DNA from: Orientallactaga sibirica | Lineage: Eukaryota; Chordata; Mammalia; Rodentia; Dipodidae | Direction: 5' to 3' | Length of the DNA: 64,000 nucleotides | NCBI GenBank assembly: GCA_036365145.1 | Contig: JAEOAD010000029.1 | Span: 26,892,001-26,956,000 of the forward strand | Shown: one piece after another, positions 30,583-40,520 of the stretch | Numbering within the stretch: position 1 is the stretch's first letter | Layout of the letters: the number at the start of each line of letters is the position of its first letter | Notes under the pieces: model-generated | Told to the model about the DNA's origin: nothing | The model's input: the letters and a program-made list of their open reading frames with translations, nothing else | Databases searched by the model: none | Program-made: the position numbers and the translations under genes

Positions 30583-30710
30583 ATAAAACCAAACAAATCA
30601 GGGCTAGAGAAATGGCTTAGCAGTTAAGGTACTTGCCTGAGAAGCCTATGGATCCAGGGTCAATTCCCCAGAATCCACATAAACCAAATGCACATACATG
30701 CTTCTAATGT

Positions 30711-30712
<2 letters not shown>

Positions 30713-30751
<39 letters not shown>

Positions 30752-30876
30752 GTTTTCCAGGGTAGGGTCTCATGGAATTCACTATGTAGTCTTAAGGTGG
30801 CCTTGAACTCATGGTGATCCTCCTACCTCTGCCTCCCGAGTGCTGGGATTAAAGGCGTGCACCCCCATACCCAGCC
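30713..30876 (-). mobile_element. B1-type SINE with (GT)n at its tail
   Basis: CTTCTAATGTTC flanks both sides, a 12-base target duplication. The usual poly-T is replaced by about 17 GT units (30713-30747). Confidence 0.94.
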
Positions 30877-30929
30877 TTCTAATGTTCTTTTGCAGTGGTT
30901 GGAGACCCTGGCACACCCATATTCTCTCA

Positions 30930-30935
<6 letters not shown>

Positions 30936-30966
<31 letters not shown>
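30936..30966. repeat. (CT)n microsatellite
   Basis: The CT-rich 3' region of the DIP, expanded. Confidence 0.85.
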
Positions 30967-30970
<4 letters not shown>

Positions 30971-30981
30971 AAATAAAGTAT

Positions 30982-31430
30982 TGTGAAAAAAAAGTTTAAA
31001 ACAAAAGCAAATCAGTCCGTTCTAAAATGGACTTCTACACTGAAAACTTGCAGAATGAATGAAACTTCCTTCTTTGACAAAATTCATAAGGAACTCCCCA
31101 AATGCAATGTCAACCCTTTCTGTCCACTTTTGTTAGGCAGATTGGAACTGGCTTTGAATCTTTGCTCAAAGAAGTTGTCATCATACTTTCTATCTATCTT
31201 GTGACTTTGTAAAAATTGATAAAGCAGTTCATGTAATCATCTAGATGCAGATTGTAAATAATGAAGCAAGTTGCTGCTGACACTACCAGAGTATAAGCTC
31301 TGTATTATAGCAAACTTCATTCATTGCTGTGTCACTAGGGGAAAAAATTGTGCTAGGATCAAGTCCAAGGTTTAGTATATGCTATGCACACTTACTGAGC
31401 TACACCACCCCATGAGCCCCTAACAAATGC
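30982..31430. other. unique sequence with a possible MIR piece
   Basis: GAGTATAAGCTCTGTATTAT at 31287 resembles MIR; the rest is unassigned. Confidence 0.4.
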
Positions 31431-31572
31431 TTTTGAGGTAGGGTTTCACTCTAGCCCAAGCTGACCTTGAATTCACTGTATATAGTCTCAGACTGGCCTC
31501 AAACTCAGTGCAGTCCTCCTTCCTCTGCCTCCTAAGTGCTGGGATTAAAGGTGTGTGCCACCATGCCCGGCT
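31431..31572 (-). mobile_element. B1-type SINE
   Basis: AACAAATGCTTTT before and AACAAATATTTTT after. Confidence 0.9.
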
Positions 31573-31715
31573 CAACAAATATTTTTGTTCACTCTTTTAT
31601 CTTGGCATGCATAGATACTCAGTAAGGAAAGGATGGATGAATACTCCTCATTGTCACATGTTACAAAACTTGCAGAATTCTACCTTGGCAGGGGTGGGAG
31701 GTTAGGGTAGAGCCA

Positions 31716-31818
31716 ACCTCTTGGCATATGCCAGAAGTCCTAAGCACTCAGGAGACTGAAGCAGGAAGATTAAATCCAAGGTCAGCCTGAGCATGACCCT
31801 GTCTTAAAAAAGGGAGAG
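31716..31818 (+). mobile_element. old B1-type SINE (array member 1)
   Basis: CTTGGCATATGCCAGAAGTC to CCCTGTCTTAAAAAAGG; diverged. Confidence 0.68.
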
Positions 31819-31819
31819 G

Positions 31820-31959
31820 GACTAGCACACTTTAATCCCAGCACTTAGAAAACAGAAGTAGGAGGATCACCATGAGTTCAAGGCCAACCAGAGACTACAT
31901 GGCGATTTCCAGGTCATCCTGGCCTAGAGTTAGACCCTACCTCAAAAAAAAAAAAAAAA
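31820..31959 (+). mobile_element. B1-type SINE (array member 2)
   Basis: GGACTAGCACACTTTAATCC to CCTACCTC plus poly-A. Confidence 0.87.
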
Positions 31960-31961
31960 AT

Positions 31962-32102
31962 GCTGGGCATGGTGACACACGCCTTTAATCCCAGCACTCG
32001 GGAGAGGTAGGAGGATCACCGTCAGTTCAAGGCCACCCTGAGAATACAGAGCTAGAATACTGAGCTAGAGTGAGACCTTACCTAGAAAAAAAAAAAAAAA
32101 AA
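31962..32102 (+). mobile_element. B1-type SINE (array member 3)
   Basis: GCTGGGCATGGTGACACACG to poly-A; starts at the A tail of member 2. Confidence 0.9.
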
Positions 32103-32254
32103 GCCAGGCGTGATAGCGCACTCCTTTAATCCCAGCATTTGGGAGACAGAGGTAGGAGGATCACTGTGAGTTTGAAGCCACCCTGGGACTATATAGTGAA
32201 TTCCATCCAGGTCAGTCTGAACTAGAGTAAAACGCTACCTCGAAAAAGAAAAAA
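32103..32254 (+). mobile_element. B1-type SINE (array member 4)
   Basis: GCCAGGCGTGATAGCGCAC to CTACCTCGAAAAAG; starts at the A tail of member 3. Confidence 0.92.
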
Positions 32255-32870
32255 GAACTGCCATATGATCCAGCTATACCATTCCTAGGTACATGCCTGA
32301 ATAATGTAAGTCAGCATACAACAGAAGTACCTGCACATTCATGTTTTATTGCAGTAATAGTCACAGTAGCCAAGATATGGAAACAAGCTAAATGCCTATA
32401 AGCAAACGAATGGATATGGAAATGTGGAGTTTAATTCAGTCTTAAAGAAGTGGGAACGGCTGGAGAGATGGCTTTGCTGCTAAGGTGATTGTGGGCAAAG
32501 CCAAAGGACCCAGATTTGATTCCCCAATACCCGCATGAAGCCAGATGCACAAGGTGGCACATGTGTCTGGAGTCTGGAGTTCATTTACAGTGGCTAGAAG
32601 TTCTGGTGTGCCCATTCTATTTGCCCCCCTCTTAACTAACTAAATAAATGAATAAAATATTAAAAAGAAGAAGTGGGAAAGGGATGGAACTGGAGATCAT
32701 TGTGTTAAGTGAAATAAGCCAAGCCTAACTTAACAAAATTTTATATGTATGGACAAAAATATGTATAAATAAAAGAGGGGGGGCATAGGTGGGAGAAAGA
32801 AGGGATCTCAGAGAGAAGGTGGTATAAGAGAATAATGAGGAAGTTGTCAGAAATTTTTCCCTTGCAGAGA
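32255..32870 (+). mobile_element. L1 fragment (end of ORF2 and 3' end), split by a DIP
   Basis: ACTGCCATATGATCCAGCTA and AGTAGCCAAGATATGGAAAC are the familiar L1 ORF2 3' region. It continues after the DIP with GGGATGGAACTGGAGATCAT. The frame is broken; a dead fragment. Confidence 0.82.
32457..32665 (+). mobile_element. DIP/B2-type SINE inside L1
   Basis: AAGAAGTGGGAA on both sides (32446 and 32666). Confidence 0.94.
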
Positions 32871-33075
32871 TGTGAACACATGTGTATTCACCCCAGATAG
32901 CACTGAGATGACAGACACAAACCAGTGAGTTTACTGGTGTTTTTTACAGGAGCATGGTTGACTCAAGAGTAGTGGAGTCACCACCAAGTCCCACCCCATT
33001 CTAGATGAGGTTACCATATGAGGAAGTTGTGTCATGGAATCCCACTTCTAACTAATCTTTCTCTTCTTATTTTAG
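32871..33075. other. possible unnamed repeat
   Basis: Text such as GTTTTTTACAGGAGCATGG reads like a rodent interspersed repeat but I cannot name it. Confidence 0.35.
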
Positions 33076-33184
33076 TTTTGGTTTTTCAAGGTAGGGTCTG
33101 CTCTAGCTCAGGCTGGCCTTGAACTCACAGTGATCATCCTACCTCTGCCCCTTGGGATTAAAGGCATGTGCCACCATACCTGGC
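33076..33184 (-). mobile_element. B1-type SINE
   Basis: GTTTTTCAAGGTAGGGTCTG to GCCACCATACCTGGC with a central deletion. Confidence 0.85.
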
Positions 33185-33215
33185 TCTGTTTTCTCTTGAA
33201 AACATATCATAGTAA

Positions 33216-33424
33216 TTTTTTTTATTTCTTTGCAAGCAGAGAGAGAGAGAGATAGAAGAGAGGCAGACAGAGAATAGGCATGCCAGGGCCTCTAGCCACT
33301 GCAAACGAACTCCAGATGCATGTGTCCCTCATGCATCTGGCTTACATGGGTACTCGAAAATTGAACCGGGATCCTTTGGCTTTGTAGGCAAACGGCTTAA
33401 TTGTTAAACCATTTCTCCAGCCCT
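33216..33424 (-). mobile_element. DIP/B2-type SINE
   Basis: CATAGTAATTTTT before and CATAGTATTTTTA after. Confidence 0.92.
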
Positions 33425-33452
33425 CATAGTATTTTTAAAAATATATTTATTT

Positions 33453-33836
33453 AGAGGCAGAGGTAGGGGCTGGAGAGATGGCTTAGCGGTTAAGGCGTCT
33501 GCCTGCTAAGCCTAAGAACCCGGTTCCAATCTCCAGGTCCCACATTTAGCCAGATGCAAAGTGACGCAAGGGCGCAATGCCGCACTTGACCACAAGGGGC
33601 GCACACATCTGTATTTCTTTCACAGCAGCTGAGAGACTGCTGGCGCGCCCATCTCTTTCTGTCTTCCTCTCCCTCTCTGTCTCTCTCTCTCTCCAAAAAT
33701 AAATAAAATAATAATAAAAAAAAATAGAGGCAGAGGTAGGATCGCCAGGAGTTCGAGGCTGCCCTGAGACTACATAGTGAGTTCCAGGTCAGCCTGGGTT
33801 AGAGTGAGACCCTACCTCAAAAAACAAAACAAAACA
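33453..33836 (+). mobile_element. B1-type SINE, 5' truncated, split by a DIP-C
   Basis: AGAGGCAGAGGTAG at 33453-33466 is repeated at 33726-33739, then the rest of the B1 runs to CCTACCTCAAAAAAC. Confidence 0.88.
33467..33724 (+). mobile_element. DIP-C SINE inside B1
   Basis: Near-consensus copy flanked by TAGAGGCAGAGGTAG. Carries GACCACAAGGGGCGC at 33588-33602 (one G fewer than the copy at 27818). Confidence 0.95.
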
Positions 33837-33837
33837 A

Positions 33838-33839
33838 TA

Positions 33840-33888
<49 letters not shown>

Positions 33889-33895
33889 TATATAA
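33838..33895. repeat. (AT)n(AC)n microsatellite
   Basis: AT units, then about seventeen AC units at 33851-33883, then CATATATA. Confidence 0.9.
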
Positions 33896-34125
33896 TTTAT
33901 TTGAGAGAAAGGAAAGGGGAGGGAGAGAGAATGGGCACGCTGGGGCTTCCAGCCACTGCAAACTCCAGATGCACGTGCTCCCTTGTGCATCTGGCTTATG
34001 TGGGTCCTAGGGAATTGAACCAGGGTCCTTTGGCTTTGCAGGCAAATGCCTTAACCACCAACCCATCTCTCCAGCCCTCTCATAGTATTTTTTAATCAAT
34101 GTAGTTATATGTGCATTAAGTAATT

Positions 34126-34275
34126 TTTTGTTTTGATTTTTCGAGGTGGGGGGTCTCACTCTAGCCCAGGCTGAGCTCACTATGTAGTTTCAGGGTGGCC
34201 TTGAACTCACAGTGATCCTCCTATCTCTGTCCCCAGTGCTGCTGGGATTAAAGACATGAGCCACCATTCCCAGCT
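34126..34275 (-). mobile_element. B1-type SINE
   Basis: TTAAGTAATTTTTT on both sides (34112 and 34278), exact. Confidence 0.94.
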
Positions 34276-34354
34276 TTTAAGTAATTTTTTATTCTGTTAC
34301 TAATCCTAAAAGTAAGTAAAGTGCTTTTTAAAAGAAACTCAAAACTTATTTTTA

Positions 34355-34517
34355 GCCGGGCGTGGTGGCGCACGCCTTTAATCCCAGCACTCGAGAGGCA
34401 GAGGTAGGAGAATCATTGTGAGTTCAAGGCCACCCTGAGACTCCATAGTGAATTCCAGGTCAGCCTGGGCTAGAGTGAGACCCTACCTCGAAAAACCAAA
34501 AAAAAAAAAAAAAAAAA
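34355..34517 (+). mobile_element. B1-type SINE, near consensus
   Basis: GCCGGGCGTGGTGGCGCACG to ACCTCGAAAAACC and poly-A. One of the least diverged copies. Confidence 0.95.
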
Positions 34518-34554
34518 GTTATTTTTTCAAGACTTGTTTTTATTTTCTCTGTGA

Positions 34555-34736
34555 TTTTTTTTTTTTTTCTTCTGGTTTTTCTAGGTAGAACTTTAGTTCT
34601 AGAGTCCAGGTAGGATTCTAGTCTAGGCTAACCTGGAATTCACTATGTAGTCTCAGGGTGGCCTGGAACTCAGGGTGATCCTCCTACCTCTGCCTCCCAA
34701 GTGCTGGGATTAAGGGCGTGCACCACCACTCTGGCT
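34555..34736 (-). mobile_element. B1-type SINE with local duplication
   Basis: CTCTGTGATTTTTT before and CTCTGATTCTTTT after. The tail side repeats GTCCAGGTAGGATTCTAGTC. Confidence 0.9.
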
Positions 34737-34950
34737 GGCCTCTGATTCTTTTAAATAGAAAAGGGAAAGCTTTTGGCTCCTAGTTAGACTCCCCAACATG
34801 GGAAACACAGTTTCACTTCTGGAAATATCCTTTGACTATCTTCCTTAAGTAAAATAATCCTGGCTACTTCTGGTTTTTTTACTGTTAGTATAGTTCAGTT
34901 GCTTTATGTTCATCTGAGGTCCTCTTCAAAAGAAGGCACTGTTTTTTTTT

Positions 34951-35162
34951 TTATATTTTATTTTTTTTATTTATTTATTTATTTGAGAGAAAGAGAGAAT
35001 TGCAGGGAGGGAGGGAGGCAGATAGGGGAGAATGAGCACCCCAGGGCCTCCAGCTGCAGCAAATGAACCTTGTGCAACTGGCTTATGTGGGTCCTGGAAA
35101 ATCGAACTCGGTCCTTTGGCTTTGCAGGCAAGCACCTTAACCACTAAGCCATCTCTCCAGCC
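34951..35162 (-). mobile_element. DIP/B2-type SINE
   Basis: TTATTTATTTATTTGAGAG to TAAGCCATCTCTCCAGCC; GGGA expansion at 35005-35018. Confidence 0.91.
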
Positions 35163-36030
35163 TGGATTACACTATTTTTTAATTGCCGAAATGCAAAGAC
35201 CTTCTTGAGGGGATAGCCTTTATCCTTGGGATGTTGTTTTACTAATCATCATTCTCTGTGCAGTTCTCAGTATTAAGTTTCTTATACTGTGTGATGGACA
35301 TGCTTTTCAGAAAAGTTACACTTGGAATGATGAAGAGATAATACTGATTATTAACTTGGAGTTTTCCTTCTATGAAACACTTTAAAGGAAAAAAAAAAAA
35401 GTTTAAAAGACAGGGTGGTTTCACCAGTTATCCCAAGCAGAGGCAAGTCGATCACCTGTAAGTTTAGGGTAGGCCAGGTACTATCTGGTGTTTTGGGGGA
35501 AGGTCTGAGAAGGAGGGCCAGAGAGCAGATACATTATGAATGCAAGCACTTGATGAATCTACCCCTAATTTGGAGCTGAGCTTTAGCTGGAAAAGGAGAC
35601 AAGAGGGAGCTTGGAAAGCTGCCAGCAGGTATGCTGTTGTGGATGGGCCAGGGGGACCTGCAGATACTAGCAGTTGCTGTAGCTTTAGGAGAAGAGAAAA
35701 AGGGAAAAGCAAAGAAGTGGGGTGGTGTGCCTAAGAGCGGATGTGCCACACTGTAAGGCAGATGACAGATGTACTGCAGGATCTGCAGCATGGCGAATGA
35801 AAGAGGAGCTGCAGGGCAGAGAAGTGGGTGGGCAAGAAGAGGTTGAGGGGGGAAAGGAAGGATAGCTATGGGCACACATACCATGAATGGTGCTGAGAGA
35901 ATGAAGGTGGGGATGAGAGAAAGGAAAGAGGGACCGACAAATGCCTACCTGTGCAGGGGAAGAGACAGAAATATATGCACCTGGGACCAGAAAGGAAAGC
36001 AAAGAGAGCACAGCTGGTGGTGAAGGAATT
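35163..36030. other. unique 0.87 kb block
   Basis: No SINE recognised; short poly-A at 35388-35400. The overlapping open frames on both strands reflect purine-rich composition rather than coding: no domain is visible and starts and stops are haphazard. Confidence 0.45.
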
Positions 36031-36241
36031 TTTAAAAATTATTTTACTTATTTGACAGAGAGAAGGAAGGAGGGAGGGGGGAGAGAGAGAATGGGTGCTC
36101 CAGAGCCTCCAGCTACTGCAAACAAACTCCAGACATATGCGCCACCTTGTGTAGCTGGCTAACGTGGGTCCTGGGGAATCGAACCTGCAACCTTTGGCTT
36201 TGCAGGCAAACACCTTAACTACTAAGCCATCCCTCGGCCCC
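36031..36241 (-). mobile_element. DIP/B2-type SINE
   Basis: GAAGGAATTTTT before and AAAGGAATTTAT after. Confidence 0.93.
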
Positions 36242-36391
36242 AAAGGAATTTATGGGGGTTGTCAGTGGGTGGTGGCCAGTGGCAGTGGAGATGTAGAGGC
36301 CAGGTGGTTTGGGTCGCTGTGGGGAGTGCACTGTGAGGCCTTAATTTGGGAGGAGGATGACAGCTACCTAACTAAACTGCCCCAAACAGAA

Positions 36392-36670
36392 AAAGCAGGA
36401 CCGGGGAGATGTCTCACCAGCTTAGGAGCACTTGCTCCTTAAGCGTGAGGGCCTGGAACTGCCTGAGTTCACCCCTCAAAACCCATGTTTTGAAAAAGGC
36501 ACACATGTCTGTAATGCCTGTCTGTGGGGAGCAGAAACTGGAGAATCACTGGGGCTGACTGAAAACAGCAGCTGCAAGTTCAGAGAGAGAGACCCCCATC
36601 TCAGGGAAGTATTGGAGGACTCAGATAAGCAATAGAGCTCTGGCTTCACACATGTGCACACACCCCATTG
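36392..36670 (+). mobile_element. B4 SINE
   Basis: GACCGGGGAGATGTCTCACC head, CTGTAATGCCTGTCTGTGG middle and GCTTCACACATGTGCACAC tail follow the B4 order. Confidence 0.72.
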
Positions 36671-36737
36671 TACATACTCTGCATATAGAGAAATTCAAAG
36701 AAAGCTATAAACAATTTAAAAAGCTATATTGTTTGAC

Positions 36738-36909
36738 TTTTTTTTTGTTTTGTTTTCATTTTTTGGGGGGTTTTGAGGTATTGTCTCACTTTAGCCTAGG
36801 CTGACCTGGAATTCACTATGTAGTCTCAGGGTGGCCTCGAACTCACAGCATTCCTCCTACCTCAGCCTCCGGAGTACTGGGATAAAGGCATGTACCACCA
36901 CACCCGGCT
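36738..36909 (-). mobile_element. B1-type SINE
   Basis: GTTTGACTTTTTT before and GTTTAACTTTTTT after. Confidence 0.93.
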
Positions 36910-36978
36910 GTTTAACTTTTTTAATGAGAAAAAAATGAAAATTATTTGTTGCATATTATTTCAATGGCTTTAAAAAAT

Positions 36979-37121
36979 CTTTTTTCACTAGAGGGTCTAA
37001 CTCAAGTTCAGGCTGACCTGGAGTTCACTCTATATTCTCAGGGTGGCCTCAAACACATGGAGATCCTCCTGCCTTTGCCTCCCGAGTGCTGGGATAAAGG
37101 CGTGCACCACCACGCTCTGCT
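36979..37121 (-). mobile_element. B1-type SINE
   Basis: ACTAGAGGGTCTAACTCAAG to CCACCACGCTCTGC. Confidence 0.85.
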
Positions 37122-37304
37122 CCCTCTTGACTTTTTGTCCATAATGTTTTGCATTTGTTTTCCACAGTTGCTAAATACAACATAAATATAAAGATTTGAG
37201 CATGATCAGTTACAACTTTCAGATGAGGGTTGTAAGACTAACTCTTTTCTATAGATTTTACAGGTGTCTGTATGCAAATTGGAGTTAGATTCTGTTTCCT
37301 CACC
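37122..37304. other. unique intronic sequence
   Basis: No repeat recognised. Confidence 0.4.
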
Positions 37305-37506
37305 TTTTTTAAAAGATTTTATTTTATTTATTTATTTGAGAGAGAGAGAGTGAGAATGGGCACACCAAGGCCTCTTAGCCACTGCATCAGAACTCCAGAC
37401 ACATGTGCCACATGTGCATCTGGTTTACATGGGGCCTGGAGAATTGAACCTGGGTCCTTAGGCTTCACAGGCATGCTCCTTAACTGCTAAGCCATCTCTC
37501 CAGCCC
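37305..37506 (-). mobile_element. DIP/B2-type SINE
   Basis: CCTCACCTTTTTT before and CCTCACATTTTT after. Confidence 0.94.
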
Positions 37507-37699
37507 TCCTCACATTTTTATTTAGGTCATTGGGAGAACTTGATCAGATAAGAATCATAAGTATTCTGCCATCACCTTATGGTGTGGCTTAAGCTAATTG
37601 CCATTTTACAAACCAGTGATTGACTTTTACGACCCAGTATGACTAACGCTAGATTATTTAACAACAAATCGCGTATTTGATTATTTGATTAACTCAGTT

Positions 37700-37877
37700 T
37701 TATTTATTTATTTGAGAGAAAGAGGGAAAGAGAATGGGCACGCCGGGACCTCCAGCCAGTGCAAATGAACTCCAGATGCATGCACCACCTTAGGCATCTG
37801 GCTTACATGGAGAATTGAACCAGGATCCTTTGGTTTTGTAGGCTAGTATCTTAACCGCTAAGCCATCTCACCAGCCC
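37700..37877 (-). mobile_element. DIP/B2-type SINE
   Basis: GATTAACTCAGTTTT before and AGTTAACTCAGTTTT after. Confidence 0.94.
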
Positions 37878-37954
37878 AGTTAACTCAGTTTTTACAGAAT
37901 ATATATACATAGAAACGTTATACATATATAATTAATTAAATTAATACTGAACTT

Positions 37955-38241
37955 CTTTCCCATACTGTGTATTGAACACCTCCTCACACATGTTAAGCCC
38001 ATGTTCTACCACTGAACCCCAGTCCTAAACATTTTAAAGATGTTTAGGACTCATGTATCCCAGACTGGCTAGGAAATTGCTTGGTAGCACGTGACATCAA
38101 ACATCTGATCCTTTTGCCTTTACCTCCTAAGTGCTGGGATTTACAGGTATGCAGCAACATACCCAGTTTATGTTGTGCTTGGTGATATAACAGGTGTTAG
38201 ATGTTAGGCAAGCAATTTACCAACTGAGCTACATTCCCAGC
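37955..38241 (-). mobile_element. ID fragment followed by old B4
   Basis: GTGTATTGAACACCTCCTC ... CACTGAACCCCAGTCC (ID, to 38027), then a B1-like part (GTGCTGGGATTTACAGG) and a second ID head (CAACTGAGCTACATTCCC). Confidence 0.6.
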
Positions 38242-38253
38242 ACATACTTGTTT

Positions 38254-38341
38254 TGGTTTTTAAAGGTAGGGTCTGGATCTAGCCCAGGGTCCTTAGGCTT
38301 CACAGGCATGCGCCTTAACTGCTAAGCCATCTCTCCAGCCC
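38254..38341 (-). mobile_element. B1-DIP chimera
   Basis: B1 tail side (AAAGGTAGGGTCTGGATCTA, to 38288) switches at AGCCCAGGGTCC to the DIP head (TTAGGCTTCACAGGC to CCATCTCTCCAGCCC). Confidence 0.8.
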
Positions 38342-38456
38342 TCTAGTTTGTTTGTTTTTTTTTTTAATTGTCTAACTTTTTTGTTCATAGCCCGTACCTT
38401 CTAACATGTTCTATACTTTGCTGATCTTCACTCACTAAAGTGTTAGCTCCACAAGG

Positions 38457-38532
38457 CCAGCACTCAGGAGGCTAAGGCAGGAAGAGTTCAAGGCTAGCCT
38501 GGGCTACCTATCAAGCTACTGTGTCAAGACCA
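38457..38532 (+). mobile_element. B1-type SINE, 5' truncated, old
   Basis: CCAGCACTCAGGAGGCTAAG onwards. Confidence 0.68.
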
Positions 38533-38539
38533 AAACAAA

Positions 38540-39124
38540 GGAGAATTAGCATTTAAACACTTGGCTCCATTTCTGAAATGAACTCTAGTCTGACTGTGCT
38601 GTTGCTCTTCGTTCTCAGTGTGTATATTGCATTTTATTCCTCCCAGATGTTTGGTGGAAATCATAATTTAAGACCATACTAAACTAAATTGTTGGCCCGG
38701 GTTTTTGAAGTAAAAATTGGGCTCTGAGCCTATAAGAGGACCTTTCTGGAATTTGGGTTTTTTCTCACCCTGCCCTCCAGCTGAGGTTGGGGAGCTACCC
38801 TAGAAAGAGTTTTGTAATTTCCCTGCAGGTGTTCCAGCTCATCCCTACATTGCAGGTAGGTAGCCTGGAATCTCAGGATTACAGGACAGTCATGTTAGAT
38901 TCCTACCCATTGACAGTCTTTGGTCTGCTTCCTATGCTTTGTCTCACAGTATTGTGGAAATCTTGATTTCAGATTTGTACCTGCTTTGATAAATGCCTTT
39001 GCGCTAAAAGCCACAACACTTTTAGTGCTTTTGGGTACCAGTTCCTCTCCCCTCTTCCCAGCCTATCAAGGCGTTTTTTGCAAGGGCTTTTATATTTCTT
39101 GAAACATTTGAAGTTTGATGTTTT
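38540..39124. other. unique intronic sequence
   Basis: No repeat recognised; no coding frame of note. Confidence 0.45.
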
Positions 39125-39254
39125 GGGTATTTGTTTGTTTGGGTTTTCTGGTGGTAGTCCCACGGTGCTGTAATGTGCTATGTGGACCAGACTGGCCAGG
39201 AATTTGCTGCAGTCTTCCTGCCTCTGCCTCTGTAGTGTTGCTGTCATGCCTAGC
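39125..39254 (-). mobile_element. old B1-type SINE
   Basis: GACCAGACTGGCCAGGAATT and TCTTCCTGCCTCTGCCTC; strongly diverged. Confidence 0.55.
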
Positions 39255-39373
39255 ATGAAGTTATTTTCATTTCACCAGACTGAGAATGAATCCACCATAC
39301 TGTTGGAAATTCCTATAGCATTTCATTGTTGCCTGCCTTTTTGGAAAGTCTGTAAGCATTAAAAATGAACCCA

Positions 39374-39589
39374 TGGGCTGGAGAGATGGCTTAGCAGTTA
39401 AGCTCATGCCTGTGAAGCCTAAGGACCCTGATTCGATTCCCCAGGTCCCACGTAAGCCAGATGGACATAATGGCGCATGCGTCTGAAGTTCGTTTGCAGT
39501 GACTAGAAGCCCTGGCGTGCCCGTTCTCACTCACCCTCTCTCTGTCTCTAGTAAATAAATAAATAAATATAAATAAAATCTTTTTTTTT
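39374..39589 (+). mobile_element. DIP/B2-type SINE
   Basis: AAATGAACCCAT before and AAATGAGCCCAT after. The last repeat pair before exon 2. Confidence 0.93.
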
Positions 39590-39603
39590 AAATGAGCCCA
39601 TAA

Positions 39604-39748
39604 GCTGGTCATTGTGGCTCACACCTTTAATCTCAGCACTTGGGAACCAGAGGAAGGAAGATCACTATGAGTTCTGGGCCAGCCTGAGACTGCATAGTGA
39701 ATTCCAGGCCAGTCTGGGCTAGAACAAGACCCTACTGCAAAAAAACCA
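39604..39748 (+). mobile_element. B1-type SINE
   Basis: GCTGGTCATTGTGGCTCACA to CCTACTGCAAAAAAACC; ends about 80 bases before exon 2. Confidence 0.87.
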
Positions 39749-39830
39749 ACACAAATTTAAACATTTATAAAGATGAAATGGAGAGTGGACTTTTAGAGCT
39801 GCTAATTAAAGATATTTCTCTTTTTTGTAG

Positions 39831-39998
39831 GTGTCAGCTGTGATGCATGTTTAAAAGGCAATTTTCGAGGTCGCAGATACAAGTGTTTAATTTGCTACGA
39901 TTACGATCTTTGTGCATCTTGTTATGAAAGTGGGGCAACAACAACAAGGCATACAACTGACCACCCAATGCAGTGCATATTAACAAGGGTAGATTTTG
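39831..39998 (+). CDS. KCMF1: KCMF1 coding exon 2: ZZ-type zinc finger
   Basis: This is an internal exon of 168 nt, entry phase 1 (its first two bases finish a Gly codon), encoding 55 full residues from VSCDAC to TRVDF. It holds the complete ZZ zinc finger. Counting from the family's initiator Met, the visible ligands are C9, C12, C24, C27, C33, C36, H46 and H50. ZZ fingers in this family bind protein N-termini, and KCMF1 is an E3 ubiquitin ligase linked to N-degron recognition with UBR4 (established knowledge). The reading frame is open and, as far as I recall the mammalian protein, unchanged. The acceptor is TTTTTTGTAG and the donor is G/GTAAGTATG, both strong. It joins in frame to 47166. 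Chance or retrocopy origin is ruled out by the intact splice sites. Confidence 0.96.
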
Positions 39999-40307
39999 GT
40001 AAGTATGTAATGAAACCTTTAATGAGTTAGTTATCACTCAGAATTCTGTATATGTGTGAAAATGTAAAGGCATAATATTCTAAAATTATCCTCAATGGTT
40101 AAAGCCCAAATTCATTAAAATAAAAACTGGCCCAAGTTCATTAAAAATAAAATGATTTCTAAATATTTTACAGCTATAGTTTATAAAGCGTTTCTGAATG
40201 AAAAGTCAACAGCTGATAATGGATGAAATAGCAGGAAACAGGTGGTGAAATCAGGCTGACTGTTCTTACTACCAGCACACACAAGTGCAAGATAAAGCAC
40301 ATCTCCA

Positions 40308-40520
40308 TTTATTTATTTATTTATTTATTTATTTATCTATCTATCTATCTATCTATCTATTTATTTATTTGTCTATTTTGGTTTTTCAAGGTAGGGTCTC
40401 TCTAGCCCAAGCTAACCTGGAATTCACTTGGTAGTCTCAAGGTGGCCTTGAACTCATGGCCATCCTCCTACTTCTGCCTCCCAAGTGCTGCAATTAAAGG
40501 CATGCGCCACCATGCCTGCC
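40308..40520 (-). mobile_element. B1-type SINE with (TTTA)n(TCTA)n tail
   Basis: Tail units span 40308-40374. ACATCTCCATTT before and ACATCTCAATTTT after. Confidence 0.91.

Larger units (their letters stand above)
30601..30981 (+). mobile_element. DIP/B2-type SINE split by a B1
   Basis: Head GGGCTAGAGAAATGGCTTAG at 30601; resumes after the B1 at TTTTGCAGTGGTTGGAGACC and ends (CT)n AAATAAATAAAG. Confidence 0.92.
33437..34078 (-). mobile_element. DIP/B2-type SINE blown apart by nested insertions
   Basis: Its body is 33890-34077 (TAATTTATTTGAGAGAAAG to CCAACCCATCTCTCCAGCCC). The probable tail (AAATATATTTATTT) is at 33437-33452, with a B1, a DIP-C and a microsatellite between. CATAGTATTTTTAAA before and CATAGTATTTTTTAA after mark the outer target. 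Confidence 0.7.
1..39830 (+). other. KCMF1: KCMF1 intron 1 (3' part)
   Basis: Non-coding sequence upstream of the first exon in the window. It ends in a good acceptor: a pyrimidine-rich run (TTTCTCTTTTTTGTAG) at 39815-39830 followed by the exon. The exon starts in the middle of the sixth codon, so the initiator exon must lie upstream of base 1. In mammals the short first coding exon of KCMF1 carries about five and a third codons and is followed by a long intron, which fits. Nearly all of this intron is SINE-derived. Confidence 0.85.

Noticed and set aside
35534..36243. Several overlapping minus-strand frames above 100 residues
   Set aside because: They come from purine-rich strand composition plus a DIP at 36031-36241. 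Frames overlap on both strands with no conserved motif.
39831..39998. Processed KCMF1 pseudogene
   Set aside because: The exons are separated by 7.2 kb with consensus splice sites and matching phases. A retrocopy would be intronless.
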